Positions 1-6,441 of a DNA stretch of 13,239 nucleotides are shown piece after piece. The stretch is from Bacillota bacterium (GTDB lineage Bacteria; Bacillota; Bacilli; Alicyclobacillales; SLC66): positions 1 through 13,239 of the forward strand of contig JAJZCJ010000062.1 in assembly GCA_021846145.1 (NCBI GenBank), written 5' to 3'. A program made the position numbers and the translations under genes. Positions within the stretch are counted from its first letter, which is position 1; every line of letters begins with the position of its first letter. The notes under the pieces were generated by a model. That model made no database searches and was not told the origin of the DNA. It saw only the letters and a list, made by a program, of their open reading frames with translations.

Positions 1-1035
1 TGCAAATGCCAGAGAAATGACATACTTGCATAGACCGCGGGCGATCGCCATTTGAGGATCCGGTGACTTTTCGATTTGCGACATCCAGTTGACGAAGTGC
101 GAGTAAAACGCTTCTCCGGTGCCGCCAGCTAACTGTACCCGATGAAACCGCGTGCGGTTAGGGTACTCTCTTTCGATTGAGTTTACCATGAGATCCCAAA
201 CTGTCTCATCCGCTTTCTGATAAGCCTCTGTGATGGAAACGACGATTCGTCCGTATCGATAGAACATCTCTTTGGCCGCGATTTGGCTGCGAATCTGTTG
301 CTCCAGATCATAGGGATTCACACGGACTTTTGGCTCTCGACGCTCAATGTATTCGGTAACAAGTTTATACACGTCGTTCATACCAGCCGCTTTGCTGGTC
401 TGTTTGAGGATACGAAATCCGCGAAGTTCCGTTATATCCAACGTGCCTGATCCGCTGTCGATGACGAGGGTGTCCTCTTTCTCGATGTTAGTGTCGCGAA
501 CCGATCCATTTTGGTCGTAGTATGCGTCCAGCAAGACAGCAATGGGTTGGCTGACCAATTCGAGTTGTTTCACGGTCACGATGAGCTGCTGTCCGTTTTT
601 GCCGCCAGTAGTGGGTTCTGCAAACCACTTCGCAATCTCTATGAGTTGCTCATCGCGATAGTCTTCGTTGGGAACGCCGAACCCAAGCGCTACTTCAATG
701 ACGCCGGTATCACCGTTCATTGTGGCTGCCTTTAATAATGCGAGCTTGACCAACTTCTGATAAGCGCCCAGGTGGATCCGATCTTCGCGGCTGTATGTAC
801 CGATCGGTTCCGTGCCCACTTCTGCGACGTCTTTGTACCCAAGCGCGTACTGGCGACCACCCAGCGTGTAGATGTCAGCAGATAATGCCTTTGTTTTGCC
901 CGCAACGGCGGCGGTGGGTTCGTCATCAAAGTAGCCGAACGTCGAGGCAATGGATACCTCGTCGGTCGTTCCGTCCTCGTATCGGACATAAATGCAGGTA
1001 CTGCCATTGCCAACATCAAGACCAATGTATTTCAT
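1..1035 (-). CDS. parM: ParM/StbA-like actin-family ATPase, C-terminus cut off by window edge
   Basis: The reverse strand is open for 345 codons from ATG at 1035 to base 1, with no stop, so the 3' end lies outside the window. The protein starts MKYIGLDVGNGST, an actin-type phosphate-1 motif (DxGNG near residues 7-11). It has a phosphate-2 motif DSGSGTLDI in the middle and an adenosine motif LAGGTGEAF near residue 310. This order is typical of ParM/StbA/Alp plasmid actins, which polymerise with ATP and push sister plasmids apart through an adaptor (ParR) bound to a centromere (parC). Length fits the family, with some tens of residues missing. The start has a strong AGGAGGTG site 6-7 nt upstream. 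The gene diverges from an RHH-DUF6166 gene across an AT-rich repeat region. The family call is firm; the segregation role is inferred from the family. Confidence 0.9.
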   Translation of the reverse strand, partial: MKYIGLDVGNGSTCIYVRYEDGTTDEVSIASTFGYFDDEPTAAVAGKTKALSADIYTLGGRQYALGYKDVAEVGTEPIGTYSREDRIHLGAYQKLVKLALLKAATMNGDTGVIEVALGFGVPNEDYRDEQLIEIAKWFAEPTTGGKNGQQLIVTVKQLELVSQPIAVLLDAYYDQNGSVRDTNIEKEDTLVIDSGSGTLDITELRGFRILKQTSKAAGMNDVYKLVTEYIERREPKVRVNPYDLEQQIRSQIAAKEMFYRYGRIVVSITEAYQKADETVWDLMVNSIEREYPNRTRFHRVQLAGGTGEAFYSHFVNWMSQIEKSPDPQMAIARGLCKYVISLAFA

Positions 1036-1063
1036 ATCGAACACCTCCTGATTTATATGCGTA

Positions 1064-1072
1064 ATCATAGCA
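1064..1072 (-). promoter_or_regulatory. Extended -10 promoter for the ParM-like gene
   Basis: On the minus strand the sequence reads TGCTATGAT, an extended -10 (TGn plus TATGAT, 5 of 6 to consensus). It predicts a start near 1057 and a leader of about 22 nt containing the ribosome binding site. No good -35 is visible, which extended -10 promoters tolerate. The direct repeats listed next begin at its upstream edge, so a protein bound there could repress transcription, as ParR does at parC. Confidence 0.5.
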
Positions 1073-1207
1073 CAATAAATACATATTAAATACACAATAA
1101 ATCATATCGACAAAATATATACACATTTAACACGCATATATTACATAATAAATACGTTTAAAACGCGCAACAGAAAACACGACTGCAAGAATGTGCGCAA
1201 TAAAGAT
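1071..1207. repeat. AATAAAT-type direct repeats, candidate centromere or operator
   Basis: Four related 9-mers occur in the same direction: AATAAATAC at 1074-1082, AATAAATCA at 1096-1104, AATAAATAC at 1147-1155 and AATAAAGAT at 1199-1207. The first two sit within an identical 10-mer CACAATAAAT spaced exactly 22 bp apart, about two helical turns. TATATGCGT near 1053 and ACGCATATA near 1132 form a distant inverted pair. The tract is very AT-rich and lies directly upstream of the ParM-like gene, where parC-type sites are found. AT-rich DNA can produce such repeats by chance, so confidence is moderate. Confidence 0.4.
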
Positions 1208-1524
1208 GTAGTGAATACGTAATAACAACACATTGCAAAAAAAACAGAGCACAAATCGCCTCTAAAATAGAACATTCGTTTAAAAAACTGACCATATATT
1301 TCTATACAGTCAGCAAACATACGTTCTAGTTGTGGGGGTGCAACACTTGCGTCCGTTTTTTCACTATCTTTATGGCCAGGAAATCTCTGACCTTTTTTAT
1401 TGGCGCATTTCAAGATCTGAGGCAATTTAAGGAGTTGTTTGTTGGTGATTGACATTTTAAAATCCTAGAACTACAATACGAGTAACCTATTTAATTCGGG
1501 TAACTTTTTTTGGTGGTGAGGACG

Positions 1525-2022
1525 ATGTTTCGCGATGGAAGAAGATCAAATGCAGGAAGAAAACCCAACGGAATAGGGAGAGTTGTGAAATTGACTTTGC
1601 CAGAAGTGATATGGGGGCATATAGAAAAGGATGCCGTAAATGCAGGGGGTATGGCACAAGTGATTACTGATGTTCTAATTGATCATTACGGAAACGAAGA
1701 AATGCAGGTTCCCGCTTCGACACAAAATGGATATGCAGGACTTCGACGCGAGGATGGCAGTAAAGTGGTGATAGCGCTTCGCGATGGTAAGCGAACGGCG
1801 ATTAAAAACACATGTGGAAGGGATTGGAATTGGGGATATGGAGGGGACGGCCCATCGCAGTTGGCTGGAAGTATTTTAGAACATTATTTTCAGGACGAGG
1901 ACAAAGCTGATCGATATCGTCAACGATTTAAATGGGATGTTGTCGCTGATTTTAAGAACGTATGGGAAATTAGCAACGCAGAAATTGAGCTTTGGCTAAG
2001 CAAACAAACTGAACGCAGTTAA
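1525..2022 (+). CDS. RHH DNA-binding domain fused to DUF6166-like domain
   Basis: A 165-aa protein. Residues 1-18 are basic and flexible (GRRSNAGRKP). Residues 19-57 fit a ribbon-helix-helix fold: a strand VVKLTLPEVI followed by two helices ending in TDVLIDHY. Residues 70-160 match the DUF6166 pattern, including the signature WNWGYGGDGPSQLA (101-114) and a C-terminal block in which a helix leads to IELWL. The ATG at 1525 is chosen because GGTGAGG lies 3-4 nt upstream; TTG at 1510 is in frame but lacks a site. RHH proteins bind DNA as dimers, and ParR adaptors of ParM systems are RHH proteins with a C-terminal motor-binding part. Divergence from the ParM-like gene suggests, but does not prove, such a role. 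DUF6166 itself has no known function. Confidence 0.75.
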   Translation: MFRDGRRSNAGRKPNGIGRVVKLTLPEVIWGHIEKDAVNAGGMAQVITDVLIDHYGNEEMQVPASTQNGYAGLRREDGSKVVIALRDGKRTAIKNTCGRDWNWGYGGDGPSQLAGSILEHYFQDEDKADRYRQRFKWDVVADFKNVWEISNAEIELWLSKQTERS

Positions 2023-2038
2023 CTTGATTTTTTAATGT

Positions 2039-2062
2039 AGTTTTTCAAAGTTTTTCGATGTA
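2039..2062 (+). promoter_or_regulatory. Tandem AGTTTTT element, copy A
   Basis: The element is AGTTTTT, three variable bases, then AGTTTTTCGATGTA. A second copy at 6735-6758 matches 21 of 24 positions, differing only in the three spacer bases. The two AGTTTTT units are 10 bp apart, so they face the same side of the helix. CTT and CATG further downstream also align between copies. This copy lies about 60 nt upstream of the DUF6011/nuclease-like gene at 2121. It is probably a binding site for a regulator; no good -10 box accompanies this copy. Confidence 0.5.
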
Positions 2063-2120
2063 ATCTTGCCGCATGAGATTGGAATTGCTTGGGCAAAAGT
2101 CCGATGAAGGAGCATCATTG

Positions 2121-2402
2121 ATGATTTCATGCGGTAAGTGCGGCAGGACGTTAACAAGTCCCAAGAGCATTCAACGGGGCGTAGGACCATTTTGCGCTAA
2201 GAATATGGGCGCATTGATTAAGGCGATGGCGGTATCTAGTGAGCGTTCGGAGCGCCAAGAAGCGGAAGTGGCCGTGTTCCTGGGTGACGAAGTGGTAGCG
2301 TTTCATCAGGAGTTTTTGAATGACAAGGGACAATTGATCGGTGACGTCGATGTTGCGACAAAGGAAACGATTATTGAGGTTACCAATGCAAAAAAACGGT
2401 AA
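2121..2402 (+). CDS. DUF6011 zinc motif plus start of a REase-fold nuclease-like domain; N-terminal part of a split gene
   Basis: A 93-aa product. Residues 3-28 (CGKCGRTLTSPKSIQRG, then VGPFCAKN) match the DUF6011 pattern, a short Cys-rich motif common in phage and plasmid proteins. Residues 68-88 (IGDVDVATKETIIEV) look like the active-site strands of a PD-(D/E)XK nuclease or a restriction-endonuclease-fold toxin, with D75/D77 and E86 as candidate metal ligands. The ATG at 2121 is chosen for AAGGAG 8 nt upstream; an earlier in-frame ATG at 2073 has no site. The frame stops at 2402, just after a run of seven A's at 2390-2396. Removing one A would fuse it smoothly to the next reading frame, so this is probably the front half of one protein. 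Confidence 0.65.
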   Translation: MISCGKCGRTLTSPKSIQRGVGPFCAKNMGALIKAMAVSSERSERQEAEVAVFLGDEVVAFHQEFLNDKGQLIGDVDVATKETIIEVTNAKKR

Positions 2403-2952
2403 GCTGAGACAATTGCGTAAGTATCGGATGAACCGAACGATCAATCCGGAAGGGAAATCAGTCGTGCTTTATGCACCGAATTATCGTTTTTCCGCGCAAA
2501 AAGACGTGATCAGCGAAGGCTTCAGGTGGGTCGGTACAAAAGAGGCATTGAGGTATGCGCTGGATAAAATCAAAGACGGGAGGGATAAAAACGTGGAGCA
2601 AGCACTCATTCTCACCGCTAGACAGATTGATGATGATGAATTTCGCGAACTCATGGAAGCGTTTGGTGGCGAAAATTTGGGGGATGACGAGTTTTCCTTT
2701 GACGAAAACGGAGCAAAGTTTACCATTGTGCTCGATTCACACGCTGTCCGTGGTGAAAAGGACGACGATACGATCAAAAGTAAACTTGAAGGAGGCCCTG
2801 CTTCCTGTCTTAACATCCAGTGCGGTCACGGCGTTAGCGTTGAGCAAATGCGGTCGTTTATTGTTCGTGTCGTTCATCAGGTAAAGGGTGTGGTTGAAAT
2901 AGACGACCTCGGGGTCTTTAACCTAGAAGATATTGAGAAAAATCAGTTCTAA
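2386..2952 (+). CDS. Continuation of the REase-fold domain plus unknown C-terminal domain; C-terminal part of a split gene
   Basis: This frame is +1 relative to the preceding gene and overlaps it by 17 nt. The first ~50 residues (GKLRQLRKY, NPEGKSVVLYAPNY) are what is usually seen right after the IIEVT strand in restriction-endonuclease-fold toxins, so the two frames together rebuild one domain. Residues from about 60 to the end form an acidic region of unknown function. It could also be translated separately: ATG at 2386 has GAGG (2376-2379) 6 nt upstream, giving 188 aa by coupled reinitiation. The options are a disabled gene, a sequencing error in the A run, transcript slippage, or two real overlapping genes. 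Conservation of the strand-turn sequence across the break favours a former single gene. Confidence 0.6.
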   Translation: MQKNGKLRQLRKYRMNRTINPEGKSVVLYAPNYRFSAQKDVISEGFRWVGTKEALRYALDKIKDGRDKNVEQALILTARQIDDDEFRELMEAFGGENLGDDEFSFDENGAKFTIVLDSHAVRGEKDDDTIKSKLEGGPASCLNIQCGHGVSVEQMRSFIVRVVHQVKGVVEIDDLGVFNLEDIEKNQF

Positions 2953-2998
2953 CATTTGTGGTGATCGCAGTCTTGCTACAAGAAACGGGGTGAGATTA

Positions 2999-3232
2999 AT
3001 GAAATTCGTTTATTGGCAGAGTGATATCGATAAACGACGAATCGTGAGACAAGACTTAGGGATCTTCGAGCAATATTACAAAGAGAACTGCTGGGTTGAA
3101 AACCCGGAACGTTTTGATATCGTCGCGGGCATTGATCCTTACTACACGGAGACCACAGAAGAAGAAGCCATGCAAATCATCGAGGAGATCGAGCGCGAAA
3201 CGGCCGCTAGGGAGGCGAAAGGAAATGAATGA
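2999..3232 (+). CDS. Small acidic protein, copy 1 of a paralogous pair
   Basis: A 77-aa protein of no family I recognise. Visible pattern: an N-terminal strand (MKFVYWQSD), IFEQYY at 24-28, a conserved Trp, ERFDIVAGIDPYY near 39-51, then a Glu-rich helix (EEEAMQIIEEIERE). The ATG at 2999 follows GGGGTGAG with about 4 nt between; an upstream in-frame start at 2933 would overlap the previous gene and lacks a site. The same pattern recurs in the 74-aa protein at 4151-4375, and the two flank the zeta-type toxin pair. Its 3' end overlaps the start of the antitoxin-like gene by 8 nt, implying coupled translation. Small acidic proteins next to toxins often act as immunity proteins or antitoxins, but nothing here proves that. 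Confidence 0.7.
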   Translation: MKFVYWQSDIDKRRIVRQDLGIFEQYYKENCWVENPERFDIVAGIDPYYTETTEEEAMQIIEEIERETAAREAKGNE

Positions 3233-3425
3233 TATGGAGTGGGACGAAGTGGTTAAAAAGGCGGCTGATGAGGTAGGGGAGTACGCACGTGAAGGCGCGC
3301 GAAAAGATGGTGTACCTTTTTATTACAAAGACGAAGAAGGGCGCTGGGTAAAAGAGTATCCGGATGGTCGACGGTCTCAAATAGTGTATGACGGGAGTGG
3401 AAAGAAGGAGATCCCTCTTGTCTGA
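3225..3425 (+). CDS. Small antitoxin-like partner of zeta-type toxin
   Basis: A 66-aa acidic protein: an N-terminal helix (WDEVVKKAADEVGEYAREGARKDG), then a short beta part with FYYKDEEGRWVKEYPDGRR and QIVYD. Small proteins of this shape with a YPDGR segment commonly sit directly before zeta-family kinase genes and are presumed antitoxins. The ATG at 3225 has an AAAGGAA site and overlaps the stop of the upstream gene (ATGAATGA). Its own stop overlaps the toxin start by 8 nt, the tight coupling expected when antitoxin must be made together with toxin. It is unlike classical epsilon antitoxin in sequence. The pairing is inferred from context. Confidence 0.65.
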   Translation: MNDMEWDEVVKKAADEVGEYAREGARKDGVPFYYKDEEGRWVKEYPDGRRSQIVYDGSGKKEIPLV

Positions 3426-4125
3426 CGCTTCTCCGATTATGACCATATTTGCCGGACCGAACGGCGCTGGGAAAAGTACCATGCGTGAGCTGATAAAGCG
3501 TGAAAGGGATTTAGGGGTCGAAGTTGACGCGGATGCGGTTGCAAAAGAACAGAATCTTACGGACATTCAAGCCGGGCGTGAAGTCATTCGTAGGGTGGAA
3601 GCTTGCATAAGCGACAGTTTGTCATTTTCTTTAGAGACTACATTATCAGGGAAATTGATATTGGATCAAATACGCCAAGCCAAAGAACGAGGATTTCAAG
3701 TTCGCTTGTTGTTTGTTTCGTTGGATTCGCCTATTGAACATATAACGCGAGTCGAACAGCGTGCGGCCAGAGGTGGTCACGCCATCCCTTCCAATGACAT
3801 TGAACGGAGATTTTATCGTTCACACGAAAACTTGCAGAAAGTGATTCCATTAGTCGATCATGTAGATATTTATTCCAATACATCTAAGTGTGAAATGGCG
3901 GTTCGAATCGAACACGGGAAAATTGTTGAGCAATCGGCAAATACCCAGACTTGGGTCAAAGAAATTATGAATCATCTTAAGGTACAGTCAGCTGGATCTA
4001 CGTCGGTGCACGTGGACACTCCTCATCGAAGGCGGGTATGCTCAAGTCGATGCAAGACTTCCAAGGCACCCGTATCGAAATGCGCCTGTGTTTGTGGAGG
4101 GAAGAACCACGGCACAAGAAAATGA
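3418..4125 (+). CDS. Zeta-family toxin (P-loop kinase), probably with an aberrant C-terminal tail
   Basis: A 235-aa protein. The Walker A motif GPNGAGKST spans residues 13-21, followed by VDADAVA (36-42), SLETTLSG (71-78) and the Arg-rich block GGHAIPSNDIERRFYRSHENL (119-139). This is the order of motifs in zeta-type kinases, which phosphorylate UDP-N-acetylglucosamine or related sugar nucleotides and block wall synthesis. TTG at 3418 is the start: AAGGAG lies 7 nt upstream, and it overlaps the antitoxin gene. Family members of this type usually end near residue 190 here (EIMNHLK). The last ~45 residues are Arg/Cys/Ser/His-rich and look non-native, so the 3' end may have been replaced by recombination. 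Catalytic parts are intact. Confidence 0.85.
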   Translation: MSDASPIMTIFAGPNGAGKSTMRELIKRERDLGVEVDADAVAKEQNLTDIQAGREVIRRVEACISDSLSFSLETTLSGKLILDQIRQAKERGFQVRLLFVSLDSPIEHITRVEQRAARGGHAIPSNDIERRFYRSHENLQKVIPLVDHVDIYSNTSKCEMAVRIEHGKIVEQSANTQTWVKEIMNHLKVQSAGSTSVHVDTPHRRRVCSSRCKTSKAPVSKCACVCGGKNHGTRK

Positions 4126-4150
4126 CGGATACTCAAGGGATGAGACGCAA

Positions 4151-4375
4151 ATGGAATTCATTTATTGGCGGAGTGATTTGAATAAACACTTAATCGTTCG
4201 AGAGACTGAAAGCACCTTTGAGCAGTACTATCTAGGCGAAGGGTGGAAAGAAAATCGAGAGCGATTCGATATCATTGCCGGCGTTGATCCTTACTACTCG
4301 GTGATCACAGAAGAAGAAGCAATGAAAATCATCGAAGAAAGCGAACGGCGTGGGGTCGTGGAAGGAAATAGTTGA
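4151..4375 (+). CDS. Small acidic protein, copy 2 of a paralogous pair
   Basis: A 74-aa protein clearly related to the one at 2999-3232. Shared blocks are an N-terminal F-Y-W strand, FEQYY, ERFDIIAGVDPYY and EEEAMKIIEE, with most of the middle diverged. The ATG at 4151 is chosen because it aligns with the start of copy 1; AAGGGATG lies about 10 nt upstream. The frame stays open upstream to 3971 and could encode a longer form, but that extension has no counterpart in copy 1. The frame overlaps the odd tail of the zeta toxin. Function unknown. Confidence 0.65.
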   Translation: MEFIYWRSDLNKHLIVRETESTFEQYYLGEGWKENRERFDIIAGVDPYYSVITEEEAMKIIEESERRGVVEGNS

Positions 4376-4423
4376 TTTCACTTTCGTCTTATGCCAACAA
4401 GTTTGTTGAATATTTGCATGAAT

Positions 4424-4438
4424 CGTTTGGTTCAAACG
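4424..4438. other. Short hairpin upstream of XRE-ImmA operon
   Basis: CGTTTG, loop GTT, CAAACG: a perfect 6-bp stem with a 3-nt loop. It is not followed by a T run, so it is not a typical intrinsic terminator. It may be an operator half-site pair or simply a weak barrier after the 74-aa gene. Confidence 0.25.
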
Positions 4439-4490
4439 AGAAAGGATCTCTGCTTAATATGCCTGCTCTTTATTCCAACTAATAGCAATT

Positions 4491-4531
4491 TGGTTGCAAA
4501 ATAACGATTATTTTAGTAATATGGTTGCAAA
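4491..4531 (+). repeat. Direct repeat TGGTTGCAAA x2 flanking the promoter, candidate operator
   Basis: TGGTTGCAAA occurs at 4491-4500 and again at 4522-4531, start to start 31 bp, about three helical turns. One copy covers the -35, the other the transcription start. GCAA before the first copy also makes GCAA-N5-TTGC. This placement fits autorepression by the XRE domain encoded downstream; that link is an inference. Confidence 0.45.
4494..4522 (+). promoter_or_regulatory. Putative sigma-70 promoter of the 221-aa / XRE-ImmA operon
   Basis: TTGCAA (4494-4499) and TAATAT (4517-4522) are 17 bp apart, each matching 4 of 6 consensus bases. The predicted start near 4529 leaves a short leader before the AGAGGGGG site and ATG at 4554. 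A 10-mer TGGTTGCAAA overlaps the -35 and recurs just after the -10. Confidence 0.45.
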
Positions 4532-4553
4532 GATGTTTGTCAAGAGGGGGCTG

Positions 4554-5219
4554 ATGGTTTTGGAAATTCTCGTACCGGTTAGCACGATGTCCGTTATCCA
4601 ACAAGAGGTACCCTATGAACTTAGATCGAAATTTGTGCCCATTGTAGAAAGAGGTTACAAGATTGCTCGTGCTGCTTTGAACGGAATTCCGTTCCTCGAC
4701 TGGGAAATAGGTCGTTTTCACGAAGGGTACTTACGCCCTATAGCTATTCAGTATCTTTTTCAAAGAGAGATTAGTCTTGGTCGGTTAGAAGTAAAGTGCA
4801 GCATAGAAAGTAATTCGAAGAAAACTGCTAAGTATCTCCAATTACATACAGATTCAGCGATCATTACGATTAGCCAAGTTCAATCTCTAGGCGCAATTGC
4901 TCGCCACGCTTATTATAGGAAAAAAATGCAAGAAGCCAATCAATATCGATTCGATTTTTTCGATGAAAACAGTCGTGGGTTAATACAGAATCAACCTCAC
5001 TATCTTTTACTAACGCATGGATACGGGAGTTCAACCCCGGACTTTATCAATTTAGGAATGCCTAATGGATATAGATGGATTGAGGAACCGATCAATTTAC
5101 TCAAAGAACCGCGACTGGTCGTAAACGATGAAAAACAGGAAGCGGAGGAAGTCATTAAACCAGAACTGCTAGTAGAATTCAGGGAATTTGTTCAAGAGGT
5201 GGAGGAAGGTGAAAAATAA
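4554..5219 (+). CDS. Uncharacterised partner protein of XRE-ImmA (possible toxin or effector)
   Basis: A 221-aa soluble protein with no signal peptide or membrane segment. Visible features are a mixed alpha/beta body, a segment ITISQVQSLGAIARHAYY (near 104-121) and a distinctive C-terminal block with LLLTHGYG and FINLGMPNGYRWIEEPINLL (near 151-183), then an acidic tail. I do not recognise a catalytic motif. The ATG at 4554 is chosen for AGAGG about 6 nt upstream; the frame opens at a TTG (4494) inside the predicted promoter, so that start is unlikely. It overlaps the XRE-ImmA gene by 11 nt. Two-gene units of an unknown protein plus HTH-Zn-peptidase are often toxin-antitoxin or phage-response modules, with the protease controlling the regulator. 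The toxin role is inferred only from that layout. Confidence 0.65.
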   Translation: MVLEILVPVSTMSVIQQEVPYELRSKFVPIVERGYKIARAALNGIPFLDWEIGRFHEGYLRPIAIQYLFQREISLGRLEVKCSIESNSKKTAKYLQLHTDSAIITISQVQSLGAIARHAYYRKKMQEANQYRFDFFDENSRGLIQNQPHYLLLTHGYGSSTPDFINLGMPNGYRWIEEPINLLKEPRLVVNDEKQEAEEVIKPELLVEFREFVQEVEEGEK

Positions 5220-6378
5220 CAAAGTACATTTTTCAACATTTGTACCAGAGAGATTAAAGGAGGCCAGAGAAGCGAGAGGGCTGACTCAAGAAGAGTTGTC
5301 TGCGAAAATCGAGCTCTCTCATCAGGCTATTTCCAAATACGAAAAAAACAAGGCGATCCCATCTACTCAAGTTTTGGAACAACTATCTACATTGTTATCG
5401 GTGCCAACGCATTTCTTTTTAAAACCAAAAGAAACCGATATCAGTGCCGATGATGTTGTGTTTTTCAGAAGTCGGGCTGCTGCAACTAAAAAATCAAAAT
5501 TGGCTCACGCAAACAGATTGAAATGGCTAATCGAAATCCATCGTTATCTCGAAACTTATTTGGATTTTCCTACGTTAGATATTCCGAAATATTTGTCATC
5601 TAAAGTATATGCGCCAATAGATTTTGAAGAAATCGACGAGATTGCAATTAAAGTACGGAAGCATTGGGGTTTGGGGAACGGACCGATTAGTAATGTGCTT
5701 TTATTGCTGGAAAAAAAAGGCGCGATTGTTGCCAGGGCGTCCTTTTCCGATTATAAAATAGATGCCTGCTCTGTTTGGGAGCCGTCAAGTCGACCATATA
5801 TATTTTTGGGTAGTGATAAGACGGCCGCTCATTCGCGATTTGATATTTCTCATGAGCTTGGTCATTTGGTGTTACATTCAAATTTGACATTAAGTGAATT
5901 CAATAACAAAGAGAATTACAAAAGGATCGAAAAAGAAGCTCACCGATTCGCGTCTGCGTTTCTGTTACCTGCGTCCAGCTTCGGAAATGAAGTGATGTTT
6001 ACATCCATAGAGCATTTTGCCGAGTTAAAGAAACGCTGGAAGGTATCGATTCAAGCCATGGCCTATCGAGCTCGGCAACTAGGACTGATTAGTGAATTTC
6101 AGCATATTAACATTCGAAAGAGACTGGCCGCGAATCATTGGTTACAGCAGGAACCGCTAGATGCTGAAATTCCATTTGAAGAGCCTGCTGCTTTGAAGCA
6201 GGCCGTTGAGTTGATTGTACAACACAATGCACAAACAAAAAGTGCGATTGAGTATGAGATTGGTTTAGAAAGTCAAGAGATTGAAATTTTAGCCAATTTG
6301 GATGCAGGGTATCTATTTGAGTCAGAACAAGGTAACGGAAAGGTATTGCCTTTTAAATTAAAAAATAACCATTATTAA
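5209..6378 (+). CDS. XRE-type HTH fused to ImmA/IrrE-family Zn-metallopeptidase
   Basis: A 389-aa protein. Residues 11-68 form a Cro/CI-type helix-turn-helix (LKEAREARGLTQEEL, then ISKYEKNKAIPS). The central part leads to FDISHELGHLVLH with the gluzincin motif HELGH at 215-219. The segment EAHRFASAFLLP (243-254) supplies the usual third zinc ligand, Glu. This is the standard HTH-ImmA/IrrE architecture, in which the peptidase cleaves or senses a repressor or partner under stress. The C-terminal ~90 residues are acidic and helical, of unknown role. The start is GTG at 5209, inside the overlap with the upstream gene, preceded by GAGGTGGAGG; TTG at 5188 is in frame but less well placed. All key residues are present, so it should be active. 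Confidence 0.9.
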   Translation: MKNNKVHFSTFVPERLKEAREARGLTQEELSAKIELSHQAISKYEKNKAIPSTQVLEQLSTLLSVPTHFFLKPKETDISADDVVFFRSRAAATKKSKLAHANRLKWLIEIHRYLETYLDFPTLDIPKYLSSKVYAPIDFEEIDEIAIKVRKHWGLGNGPISNVLLLLEKKGAIVARASFSDYKIDACSVWEPSSRPYIFLGSDKTAAHSRFDISHELGHLVLHSNLTLSEFNNKENYKRIEKEAHRFASAFLLPASSFGNEVMFTSIEHFAELKKRWKVSIQAMAYRARQLGLISEFQHINIRKRLAANHWLQQEPLDAEIPFEEPAALKQAVELIVQHNAQTKSAIEYEIGLESQEIEILANLDAGYLFESEQGNGKVLPFKLKNNHY

Positions 6379-6441
6379 ATCGTAAGTCTGGTGAATGTTC
6401 ATTGGAATCGCGGTAGTCTGTCACAAGGGGAGGTGAACGTC

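Larger units (their letters stand above)
1036..1524. other. AT-rich intergenic region between divergent genes
   Basis: About 490 bp without a convincing gene. It holds the promoter and direct repeats given above. A minus-strand frame (1455-1141, 104 aa) is open and has a weak AGGA 7 nt before its ATG. Its second half, however, is a low-complexity Cys/Phe/Tyr/Leu-rich stretch, as expected from translating AT-rich non-coding DNA, so it is not called as a gene. The overall picture is a control, centromere or origin region. Confidence 0.5.

Noticed and set aside
1141..1455. 104-aa minus-strand frame between the divergent genes
   Set aside because: The C-terminal half is low-complexity translation of AT-rich repeat DNA and the start has only a weak AGGA site. 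Kept as non-coding.
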